A stretch of 64,000 nt of DNA from Embleya scabrispora DSM 41855 (GTDB lineage: Bacteria > Actinomycetota > Actinomycetes > Streptomycetales > Streptomycetaceae), in assembly GCF_000372745.1 (NCBI RefSeq), contig NZ_KB889697.1, positions 1 to 64,000 of the forward strand. Reading direction: 5' to 3'. Positions 57,462 to 64,000 of the stretch are shown in pieces. A program made the translations under genes and the position numbers. Within the stretch, counting starts at the first letter, position 1; each line of letters opens with the position of its first letter. The notes under the pieces were generated by a model. That model was not told where the DNA came from and did no database searches. It was given only the letters and a program-made list of their open reading frames with translations.

Positions 57462-57995
57462 ATGACCTGTCGCATCGGGTCGATCGGCGGACGCGCACCG
57501 TCCGGGGTGATCGTGGCCGTGTCGGCCGTCCTCCTCCTGGTCGGAGGCTGCAACGGGGACGGCAAGAACACCGCGCACGTCTCCACCACACCCACAAGTA
57601 CGACTTCCGCGTCCGATTCGGTGTTCGCACCGCGCACCTCGACGGCGACGACACCCGTCTCGACCAGGACCCGGGCCACCGAATCGCCGTCGGCCACGAG
57701 CCGGGCGACCCGGACCGCCGAGTCCTCCGCGACCCCCGAGAGCACCAAGACCGCGTACGACAAGGGCGAATGCCTCAGCGGCCGGATCAACACGGGCGGC
57801 AGCCAGGAGCAGTTGCTCTCGGTCCGGTGCTCCGACCCCAAGGCCAACTTCAAGGTCCTGCGCGTGTTCCCGTACATGACGGCCGGCCGGCCGTGCGACA
57901 ACGTGAGCGGCGCGGACTACACGTACTCCAGCTACTGGACGCGCAACGGAATCCCGACCTACGGAAGCACGTACTGCCTCTCCGAAATCGGCTGA
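57462..57995 (+). CDS. Secreted lipoprotein, LppU/SCO3897-like
   Basis: A 177-residue lipoprotein. The signal peptide ends in VLLLVGGCNGDG with the lipidated cysteine near residue 30. A Thr/Ser-rich linker of about 65 residues (probably O-glycosylated or wall-spanning) leads to a compact domain with four cysteines: DKGECLSGRI, LLSVRCSDPKA, FKVLRVF, GRPCDNV and STYCLSE, the pattern of LppU-type proteins. Its function is unknown. The ATG at 57462 is preceded by AAAGGGG; an ATG nine codons earlier is in frame. The gene is intact, in contrast to the decayed segment just upstream. Confidence 0.82.
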   Translation: MTCRIGSIGGRAPSGVIVAVSAVLLLVGGCNGDGKNTAHVSTTPTSTTSASDSVFAPRTSTATTPVSTRTRATESPSATSRATRTAESSATPESTKTAYDKGECLSGRINTGGSQEQLLSVRCSDPKANFKVLRVFPYMTAGRPCDNVSGADYTYSSYWTRNGIPTYGSTYCLSEIG

Positions 57996-58231
57996 GCGGC
58001 GGGCGCGGTTCGCACCCGGGGGGGCGGGGCCGTCGGGTGGGCGGGGCCCGGTCGGCCCCGGCCGGGCGAAGTCGGTCGGCCCGATCCGCCCGCGCGGCAG
58101 GTGCCGTCGAACGGCGGCCCGCATCGGCCCACCGCACGCCCGAGAGTACGCGCCGACCGGCTCGCGAACGCCGACCAAAGTCGATGGTGGCGTCGACTCC
58201 CGGTCACTGCCGGATCCGGGGGAGCACTGCC

Positions 58232-58237
58232 TAGGCT
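58232..58237 (+). promoter_or_regulatory. -10 box of a leaderless sensor-kinase gene
   Basis: TAGGCT lies six bases before the GTG at 58244, and no ribosome binding site is present, so the kinase mRNA probably starts at its GTG codon. Confidence 0.55.
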
Positions 58238-58243
58238 GCGGAT

Positions 58244-59458
58244 GTGTTCAAGATCCGCGCCCACCCGGACGATCCGGCCTCGGAGCCGGCCACCCCCACG
58301 CGCCGGGCAACCCACCCGACCCGGACCCGCCGCGAATGGGCCGCCGACCTCGGCTACGCGCTGGCCGCCTTCGTGCTCGGCTCGATGATCCTCGCGACCG
58401 CGCTCCAGGAAGACGACAAGGCGCCGAACGTGTGGGTCGAGGCGGTTCTCGGCGGCATCATGTTCGCGGCCATGCTGCTGTTCCGCCGCAGTCGACCAAC
58501 CGCGCTCGCCGTGGCCTGGGCAGTCGTCGGATTCTTCTCGGCCGCCGTCACCGGCTCGGGCCCGGTCGCCCTGCTCAACCTGGCGATCCACCGGCCGTGG
58601 CGGATCAGCGTGTCCGTCGCCGGGTGCCAAATCGCGGTGATCGCGGGCACGTTCTGGGTCGGCGCCGACTCCCCGCGCACCTACTGGGAGTCCGTCCTGG
58701 CGATGTTCCTGCTGATCACCACCTCCGTGGTCACCGGCATGCTCATCCGATCCCAGCGGCAGCTCACCGCATCGTGGCGCGAACGCGCCCGGCAGGCCGA
58801 GGAGGGCCAGCGGCTGCGTGTGGAAGAGGCCCGACACCTCGAACGCGAGCGGCTCGCCCGGGAGATGCACGACGTGCTCGCACACCGGATCTCACTGCTC
58901 GCGATCCACGCGGGCGCACTGGAATACCGCGCCGGCGCGTCACCCGAGGAGGCACGCGCCGCCGAGATCATCCGCCAGTGCGCGTTCGAGGCGTTGGAAG
59001 ACCTGCGCGAGGTCATCGGCGTATTGCGTGCGCACCCCGACGAGACCGAGGGCGAGGAGCCCGAGCGCCCGCAACCGGTGCTCAGCGACCTGCCCGCGCT
59101 GGTCGAGGAGTCCCGACAGGCCGGCGCGACCGTGCACCTCGACCTGGCCGAGCTCCCGTCGGTGTCCGGGCGCACCGGCCGGCACGCCTACCGGATCGTC
59201 CAGGAGGGTTTGACCAACGCCCGCAAACACGCCCCCGGTGCACACGTGCGCGTGCTGGTCGCACCGGCCCCCGAGGACGGCCTGGCCATCGAAGTGGTGA
59301 ACCGGCTGCCGGGTGGCCAAACGAGCGGCATCCCCGGTGCCGGCGCCGGACTGATCGGGCTGCGCGAGCGAGTGGCGCTGATCGGCGGCCGGCTGGAGCA
59401 CGGGCACACCGGCGACGGTGACTTCCGACTCCGGGTCTGGCTACCGTTGGCCAAATGA
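58244..59458 (+). CDS. Sensor histidine kinase, NarL/DesK type (HisKA_3)
   Basis: A 404-residue kinase with a 35-residue cytoplasmic lead, four or five closely packed membrane helices (about 38-165) and no large extracellular loop, so it probably senses a signal in the membrane. A coiled linker precedes the HisKA_3 motif ERLAREMHDVLAHRISLL with H209. The ATPase domain has RIVQEGLTNARKHAPG (N box) and GAGAGLIGLRERV (G box). It phosphorylates the response regulator whose gene overlaps its stop (ATGA). Such intramembrane-sensing kinases next to ABC-2 exporters often respond to cell-wall-active antibiotics. Confidence 0.93.
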   Translation: MFKIRAHPDDPASEPATPTRRATHPTRTRREWAADLGYALAAFVLGSMILATALQEDDKAPNVWVEAVLGGIMFAAMLLFRRSRPTALAVAWAVVGFFSAAVTGSGPVALLNLAIHRPWRISVSVAGCQIAVIAGTFWVGADSPRTYWESVLAMFLLITTSVVTGMLIRSQRQLTASWRERARQAEEGQRLRVEEARHLERERLAREMHDVLAHRISLLAIHAGALEYRAGASPEEARAAEIIRQCAFEALEDLREVIGVLRAHPDETEGEEPERPQPVLSDLPALVEESRQAGATVHLDLAELPSVSGRTGRHAYRIVQEGLTNARKHAPGAHVRVLVAPAPEDGLAIEVVNRLPGGQTSGIPGAGAGLIGLRERVALIGGRLEHGHTGDGDFRLRVWLPLAK

Positions 59459-60123
59459 CTACCACCGACGGCTGTGTCCGGGTCCTTGTCGTCGACGACG
59501 ACGCGCTCGTGCGCGCCGGACTCTCGATGATGCTTTCCGGTCTGCCCGACGTGCGCGTGGTGGCGGAGGTGGCCGACGGCGCCGACGTGCTCGGCGCGGT
59601 CGACGCACATCTACCCGACGTGGTGCTGATGGACATCCGGATGCCCCGGATGGACGGACTGGCCGCCACCGCCGCGCTGCGGGCCAGGCCCGAGGCGCCG
59701 GAGGTGATCGTGATGACCACCTTCGACACCGACGACCACATCCTCAAGGCGATGCGCGCGGGCGCGAGCGGGTTCCTGCTCAAGCACACCCCGCCGCCGG
59801 ACATCATCGAGGCGATCCGCCGCGTCGCCGGTGGTGAACCGATGCTCTCCCCCGACGTGATGCGCCGCATGATGTCCTACGTGGCCGCGGCCGGCGTGGA
59901 CCCGCGCCGAGCTCGCGCCCGGGCGGCACTCGACCGTCTCAGCGAAGGCGAACGCGCCGTGGCCGCACTCGTCGGCAAGGGCCGTACCAACGCCGAGATC
60001 GGCAAGGAACTGTCGATCAGCATCGCGACCGTCAAGGCGTACGTATCCCGCCTGTTGGCCAAGCTCGATCTCAACAACCGCGTGCAGATCGCCCTCCTCG
60101 TGCACGACGCCTCCGACGGCTGA
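59455..60123 (+). CDS. NarL/LuxR-family response regulator
   Basis: A 222-residue response regulator. The receiver domain (about 9-125) has DDDALVRAGL, the phosphoacceptor D60 in VLMDIRMPRMDG, the threonine in IVMTTFDTDD and the lysine of GFLLKHTPP. The LuxR-type helix-turn-helix (about 155-215) reads LSEGERAVAALVGKGRTNAEIG and SIATVKAYVSRLLAKLDLNNRVQ-type recognition helix. It overlaps the kinase gene by four bases. It likely activates the ABC exporter genes that start 250 bases downstream. Confidence 0.94.
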   Translation: MTTTDGCVRVLVVDDDALVRAGLSMMLSGLPDVRVVAEVADGADVLGAVDAHLPDVVLMDIRMPRMDGLAATAALRARPEAPEVIVMTTFDTDDHILKAMRAGASGFLLKHTPPPDIIEAIRRVAGGEPMLSPDVMRRMMSYVAAAGVDPRRARARAALDRLSEGERAVAALVGKGRTNAEIGKELSISIATVKAYVSRLLAKLDLNNRVQIALLVHDASDG

Positions 60124-60374
60124 GCTGCCGGCGCCGGCGACGCGGCTCGGGACCGGCCGCGACTGCGGTCCCGGCCCCGCACCAGGCCGACTTTCGCGGG
60201 TCGGCACGCACCCGCATCGGCCCGGGAATCCGGGTCACGTCGATCCGCGCTCCGCCGCGCCCTACTCCCGGTCCCGCTCGCGCAGTCCTTGGTCGCGGTG
60301 GGTGTAGACCAACGCCTCGGATCGTGGCCCCTCGGCCGCTGTGGATCACCACCCGGCGCGGCCACGCTGAAGAC

Positions 60375-61277
60375 ATGATCACAGTCGAGCACCTGACCAA
60401 GCGCTATGGGGAACACGTCGCCGTCGACGACGTCTCGTTTCGTTGCGAACCCGGCACGGTGACCGGATTCCTGGGACCCAACGGAGCGGGCAAGTCCACC
60501 ACGATGCGGATGATCTGCGGCCTCACCCCACCCACCCGAGGCGGCGCGAGCATCCTGGGTGTGCCGTATCGGCGACTGGCCAACCCCGGTCGACACGTCG
60601 GCGTCCTGCTCGACGCGGCCGCCCAGCACGCGGGCCGCAGTGGGCGCGAGACGCTGTCGCTGTGTGCCCGCCTGCTGGATGTGGATCGGGCCCGCGTCGA
60701 GGAACTGCTCACCCTCGTCGGCCTGTCCGGCCCGGCGGCCCGGCGGCGCGTGGGCGGCTATTCGTTCGGGATGCGCCAGCGCCTGGGCGTCGCACAGGCG
60801 CTGCTCGGCGACCCTGCCGTGCTCATTCTGGACGAACCCACCAGCGGCCTGGACCCCGAAGGGGTCTATCAAATGCGCACGCTCCTGCGGGGCTTCGCCG
60901 ACCGGGGCGGCACCGTTCTGCTCTCGTCGCACCAGTTGCGCGAGATAGAGGCGGTGGCCGACCGGATCGTGATGATCGCCAAGGGCCGAGTCGTCGCCGA
61001 CGGCGCGAAGGACGATCTGCTCACCACGCGCCACGGCACCCGGGTGGCCGGCCCCGACCCGGTCGCGCTGCGCACCGCACTGATCGCGGCCGGCCTGACG
61101 CACCGCCCGGCCGAGGCGGCCGGGGCATTCCTGGTCGACGCACCGCCGGAGGCGGTCGGGCGCGCCGCCGCACACGCGGGGGTGGCCCTGTCGGAGCTGC
61201 GACCGCCCGAGCACGAAGGACTCGAAGAGATGTTCCTGAGCCTGATCGGTTCCGTCCCCCAGGAGATCGCGTCATGA
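60375..61277 (+). CDS. ABC-2 type exporter, ATP-binding protein
   Basis: A 300-residue ATPase of the drug/antibiotic exporter group (DrrA, BcrA-like). VEHLTKRYGEHVAVDDVSF leads to Walker A GPNGAGKSTTMRMI, a Q-loop in VGVLLDAAAQH, signature GYSFGMRQRLGVAQA, Walker B AVLILDEPTSGLDPEG and H-loop LLSSHQL. A C-terminal regulatory region of about 80 residues follows. The ATG at 60375 lies 250 bases after the response regulator. It overlaps the permease gene by four bases (ATGA). The pair probably pumps out a peptide antibiotic or lipid under control of the two-component system. Confidence 0.92.
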   Translation: MITVEHLTKRYGEHVAVDDVSFRCEPGTVTGFLGPNGAGKSTTMRMICGLTPPTRGGASILGVPYRRLANPGRHVGVLLDAAAQHAGRSGRETLSLCARLLDVDRARVEELLTLVGLSGPAARRRVGGYSFGMRQRLGVAQALLGDPAVLILDEPTSGLDPEGVYQMRTLLRGFADRGGTVLLSSHQLREIEAVADRIVMIAKGRVVADGAKDDLLTTRHGTRVAGPDPVALRTALIAAGLTHRPAEAAGAFLVDAPPEAVGRAAAHAGVALSELRPPEHEGLEEMFLSLIGSVPQEIAS

Positions 61278-62020
61278 CGGTCGCCGCGCCCACCCTCGGT
61301 CGGCTGACCGAGGTCGAACTGCGCAAGATGACCGACACCCGCGCCGGTCGATGGCTGTTGGGCGTGGTCGCTCTCGCCGCCGTGGCCCTGGTGATCGTGA
61401 CCCTGACCGCCGCGCCACTCGAGGACCGCACCTGGCGGCACTTTCTCAACTCCTCCCAGGCCGGCGTCGCCGTGCTGTTCCCGGTGATCGGGATCCTGGC
61501 GGTGACCGCCGAATGGTCCCAGCGCACGGCCCTGACCACGTTCACGCTGGTGCCGGACCGCCGCCGGGTGCTCGGCGCGAAGCTGGCGGCAGGAGGTGTG
61601 CTGAGTGCGATCGGACTCGTGATGGGCCTGGTGTGCGCGAGCCTCGGCCGGCTCACCGCCACGATCACCCATCGGGGCGCGGGCGCCTGGTCCATACCGC
61701 TCTCGGTGATCGCGTCGATGCTCCTTGCCGCGGTCCTGAGCATCACCATCGGTATGGCGTTCGGGATGGCGTTGTTGAACGCACCGCCGGCGATCGTGGC
61801 CTACTTCATGATTCCGAGCCTGCTGGCGATCCTTGCCAACCTCGTCTCCGCCATGGAGACCACCAATCGTTGGATCAATCCGGGTACGACCCTCGACCCC
61901 CTCTACGACACCGGCGTCACCGGTGTCGAATGGGCCAGGCTCGGCACCGCGATGGCCATCTGGCTACTGGGTCCGCTGCTGGCCGGCACGATGCGCGTCA
62001 TCCGCACGGAGGTGCACTGA
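61274..62020 (+). CDS. ABC-2 type exporter, permease
   Basis: A 248-residue integral membrane protein with six predicted helices, the usual topology of ABC-2 permeases. The N-terminal amphipathic stretch TLGRLTEVELRKMTDTRAGRW precedes helix 1; AEWSQRTALTTFTLVPDRRRVLGAKL is the typical cytoplasmic coupling segment of this subgroup. It works with the ATPase encoded just upstream, whose stop it overlaps; AGGAG lies eight bases before the ATG at 61274. A strong hairpin closes the operon. Confidence 0.9.
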   Translation: MTVAAPTLGRLTEVELRKMTDTRAGRWLLGVVALAAVALVIVTLTAAPLEDRTWRHFLNSSQAGVAVLFPVIGILAVTAEWSQRTALTTFTLVPDRRRVLGAKLAAGGVLSAIGLVMGLVCASLGRLTATITHRGAGAWSIPLSVIASMLLAAVLSITIGMAFGMALLNAPPAIVAYFMIPSLLAILANLVSAMETTNRWINPGTTLDPLYDTGVTGVEWARLGTAMAIWLLGPLLAGTMRVIRTEVH

Positions 62021-62028
62021 TTGCCCCG

Positions 62029-62060
62029 GCAGGTGTGCCGGGTCGGCCCGGCACACCTGC
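62029..62060. terminator. 14-bp hairpin terminator after the ABC exporter
   Basis: GCAGGTGTGCCGGG (62029-62042) pairs exactly with CCCGGCACACCTGC (62047-62060) across a TCGG loop, eight bases downstream of the permease stop. Confidence 0.85.
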
Positions 62061-62227
62061 TCGACCATGCTCGACACGACCGGGTGCTCGGAGTCGGCAT
62101 GTCCGGGTGGACCGGGTGTTGGGCATTTCTCGTCGGGCCCGTTATCCGAACCTCCCGGTCCGGTGTCGGCCGAGCGGCCGGCTATCCGACGACGCCCCGC
62201 CTGCGCCACACATCGGCCGCCGGCCCG

Positions 62228-62989
62228 CTAACCGGCTCCGGGGAACAGCGACACGAACGCGTCCGAAGCCGCCGTCATGCCCTGACCGAACGGCGCGTCC
62301 AGGTCCCAGATCAGGAACAGCAGGAACGCGATCAGCGCGCTGAACAGCCCGGCCACGATCAACTCCGGTGCGGATCTGCGGATCTGCAGCGTGAAGATCA
62401 TGCCCACGGTGACCACGGCGCCGACGATCAGGCCGAACCACACCAGTCCCGGCATCGACGAGCCGGCCTGGCCCCCACGCGCCTGACGCGCGTCGTCCGC
62501 GATCGCGATCTGGTCCAGGATCGGCTGGTACATCTGGGATTCCTGGTCGCCCTGCGGCACGTAGTCGGTGGCACCGTGTCGCACCGCGTCGAACAACTGC
62601 GTGCCGCGGTCGGACAGTTCGCCGTGGTCGGCCATATAGCCCCACTCCTTCTTGACCACGTACCGCACGTAGGCGTCGATGTCCGCCCGGATCCGGTCGC
62701 GCACCGGCGGCGGATAGACCCGGACCCGCTCGCTGACCTCGTGCAGCGCCTGCGCCTCGTGCCGCACCTCGTCCTCGGCCGCGCCCCGCCCCTCCCACAC
62801 GCCCGCGATCGCCAGACCGAGCACGATCGCGTAGACCACGCCGATCATCATCGTCATGTATTCGAGTACGTCCGGGGTTGCCGACGGATCGTCGTCGTCC
62901 GGCAACCGGCGCGACTTGAGCACGACGACCGACAGGACGACCGCGCACACCGCGGCCATCGCAAGCGCCAGTACAACCCAATGGGACAT
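62228..62989 (-). CDS. DUF4239 (bestrophin-like) membrane protein
   Basis: A 253-residue membrane protein with four helices: one at the N-terminus (VVLALAMAAVCAVVLSVVVL), a second near 45-65 (MMIGVVYAIVLGLAIAGVW), and two in the last third (LVWFGLIVGAVVTVGMIF, then LIVAGLFSALIAFLLFLIW). The long middle part is charged and helical (EDEVRHEAQALHEVSERV). This matches DUF4239, distantly related to bestrophin channels; no activity is established. The ATG at 62989 has GGAGGT upstream. It is a single gene. Confidence 0.85.
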   Translation of the reverse strand: MSHWVVLALAMAAVCAVVLSVVVLKSRRLPDDDDPSATPDVLEYMTMMIGVVYAIVLGLAIAGVWEGRGAAEDEVRHEAQALHEVSERVRVYPPPVRDRIRADIDAYVRYVVKKEWGYMADHGELSDRGTQLFDAVRHGATDYVPQGDQESQMYQPILDQIAIADDARQARGGQAGSSMPGLVWFGLIVGAVVTVGMIFTLQIRRSAPELIVAGLFSALIAFLLFLIWDLDAPFGQGMTAASDAFVSLFPGAG

Positions 62990-63151
62990 GGGTGACCTCC
63001 GGATCGAGGATTGCGATGGAGCCGAGCTTGTAAACGGACTCGAAGGACCGGAGTCCTCAGCGCCCGAATGGAGACCGGACAGCGGCCCGCATCCGACGAC
63101 TCGGTCGGGAGGAACCGGACTGAACGCGGCGGGAGTTCGGGTTGCCGGCCC

Positions 63152-63817
63152 TCAGCGCGACCCGCCGCCCGAACCGCGTGCGCCCGCTCGCCCACGCGGC
63201 TTGAGCGCGGCCCCGGCCAGGATCGCCGGCGCGGTGATCAGCAGCGTCGTCGTGACGATCGACGTCCCACGCACCGGCGGTGCCACCGCGGGCGGGCGAG
63301 CCACCGGACGCCGGACCGCGATCGGTTGCAGCGGCGGCGGAGTCACGATCGGCGGGCTGGTCGGCGGCGGTGTACTCGGCGGCTTCGGGGTCGGCCTCGC
63401 CGGCGGCGTCGACGCGGGCACCACGACCGCGATCGGTGTGGACCGGACCACGGGCGGCGTGGGTTTCGGTGTGGGCTTCGGCGGCGGTGAGGGTGGTGGC
63501 GTCGGCTTGGGTTTGGTCGGTGTCGGCGACGGCTTGGGCGTGGGCCGACACGAGCCGTCCCGCACCAGTCGGAAATCGACCTTCAACCCGATCCCGCCGG
63601 TCGGCGGACCGGTGGCCGGAATCACGTCCACCCGGACGCTCGCTCCGGGCGAACTGCCGATCGAAACGCACACATCCACACTCGTGCCCGGCGCGTGGCT
63701 GCCGCCGGCACCCGACCCCGCCCACGCCACACCGGCCGGAGCAGCCAACAAGGCGCCCACCCCGACCACGCACCCCCACCGGCGCGCCCGACCCCATGCG
63801 CTCATGAGAACGATCAT
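63152..63817 (-). CDS. Proline-rich secreted protein with C-terminal anchor-like segment
   Basis: A 221-residue protein. A signal peptide with cleavage after GVAWA (about residue 33) is followed by a small Cys-containing domain (SVDVCVSIGSSPGASVRVDV to VRDGSC, about 40-92), then a Pro/Thr/Lys-rich stretch of about 75 residues (TPKPSPTPTKPKP) suited to span the cell wall, and finally a hydrophobic segment (SIVTTTLLITAPAILAGAAL) with a basic tail, like a degenerate wall- or membrane-sorting end. No LPxTG motif is seen. I do not recognise the family. Starts at 63817 or at the in-frame ATG at 63805 are equally likely. Confidence 0.72.
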   Translation of the reverse strand: MIVLMSAWGRARRWGCVVGVGALLAAPAGVAWAGSGAGGSHAPGTSVDVCVSIGSSPGASVRVDVIPATGPPTGGIGLKVDFRLVRDGSCRPTPKPSPTPTKPKPTPPPSPPPKPTPKPTPPVVRSTPIAVVVPASTPPARPTPKPPSTPPPTSPPIVTPPPLQPIAVRRPVARPPAVAPPVRGTSIVTTTLLITAPAILAGAALKPRGRAGARGSGGGSR

Positions 63818-64000
63818 CCGGCAGAATTGATGCCTTTAGCCCAAATCCCTGCCGGATTCACTCGAAGGGGTAGAGTCGCCGTCAAATACGCACATCCACA
63901 ACGGAATTGCCCAACACCTGCTAACAACTTGGTGCGCGATTGCCCGGAGCAACGCGTTCGGGCGGAGTGGCACTACCGGGCGTGCCGGGTAAGGCCGAAC

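Noticed and set aside
58021-58065. GC-rich hairpin after the LppU-like gene
   Set aside because: Only a 7-bp stem in very G-rich sequence; several alternative pairings exist, so I did not call a terminator.
1-64000. tRNA, rRNA and insertion sequences
   Set aside because: No cloverleaf with a TTCGA-type arm, rRNA core or transposase-like frame was recognised by eye; a covariance-model scan would be decisive.

Overview
The window is very GC-rich actinobacterial chromosome. GTG and TTG starts, long GC-driven antisense frames, strong G/C hairpin terminators, many apparently leaderless genes, and families common in Streptomyces and its relatives (PucR next to pruA, an accD1/accA1/hmgL/acdH-like cluster, F420-type LLM oxidoreductase, LppU-like lipoprotein, DUF4097) point to Streptomycetales. 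Genus and species cannot be fixed from the sequence. No rRNA, tRNA, CRISPR array, insertion sequence or phage gene was seen. It reads as ordinary chromosomal housekeeping and catabolic DNA with one decayed patch.

Layout. 1-3040: proline catabolism, with pruA cut by the left edge, a divergent PucR regulator, and a nine-unit 16-bp tandem repeat directly upstream of pruA. 3093-4694: an SDR oxidoreductase and a small flavoprotein. 4810-11427: leucine/isovalerate catabolic operon (acyl-CoA dehydrogenase, HMG-CoA lyase, biotin-dependent carboxylase alpha and beta) read leftward, with a divergent TetR gene and TTAACC-type operators between them; a possible methylglutaconyl-CoA hydratase lies nearby at 13022. 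14229-16363: MprAB-like two-component system. 16476-18895: thioesterase, DUF4097 protein and alpha/beta hydrolase. 19110-24868: an envelope block of two polytopic glycosyltransferases followed by a secreted VWA protein and a membrane-anchored partner, with overlapping starts. 24989-31329: small enzymes and the large helicase HrpA. 31549-33966: Lon protease with a HAIR-like (HspR) site upstream.

34456-39931: acetyltransferase, two MFS exporters, an FMN reductase and a DUF308-type membrane protein. 40111-44616: an acyl-CoA ligase divergent from two overlapping acyl-CoA dehydrogenase genes that look like the two halves of a heteromeric enzyme. 44713-51085: leftward branched-chain amino-acid ABC transporter (livF, livG, a fused livHM permease, livK) with a small accessory membrane protein, so leucine import and leucine breakdown sit in one window. 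51544-54968: spermidine-synthase-like protein, then a SnoaL-like/MFS/TPR run behind a palindromic operator.

55338-57290 is a gene graveyard: a frameshifted F420 oxidoreductase, the C-terminal stub of a thiolase, an HxlR regulator with a frameshift and an in-frame stop, and a broken PIN-domain toxin. 57462-62020 carries an LppU-like lipoprotein and a NarL-type two-component system followed by an ABC-2 exporter. 62228-63817 holds a DUF4239 membrane protein and a proline-rich secreted protein. The least explained structures are non-coding: the 16-bp array at 1157-1300, a cluster of GTTGC/GCAAC inverted repeats at 17687-17807, and a dispersed intergenic repeat family at about 39.0 and 55.2 kb.
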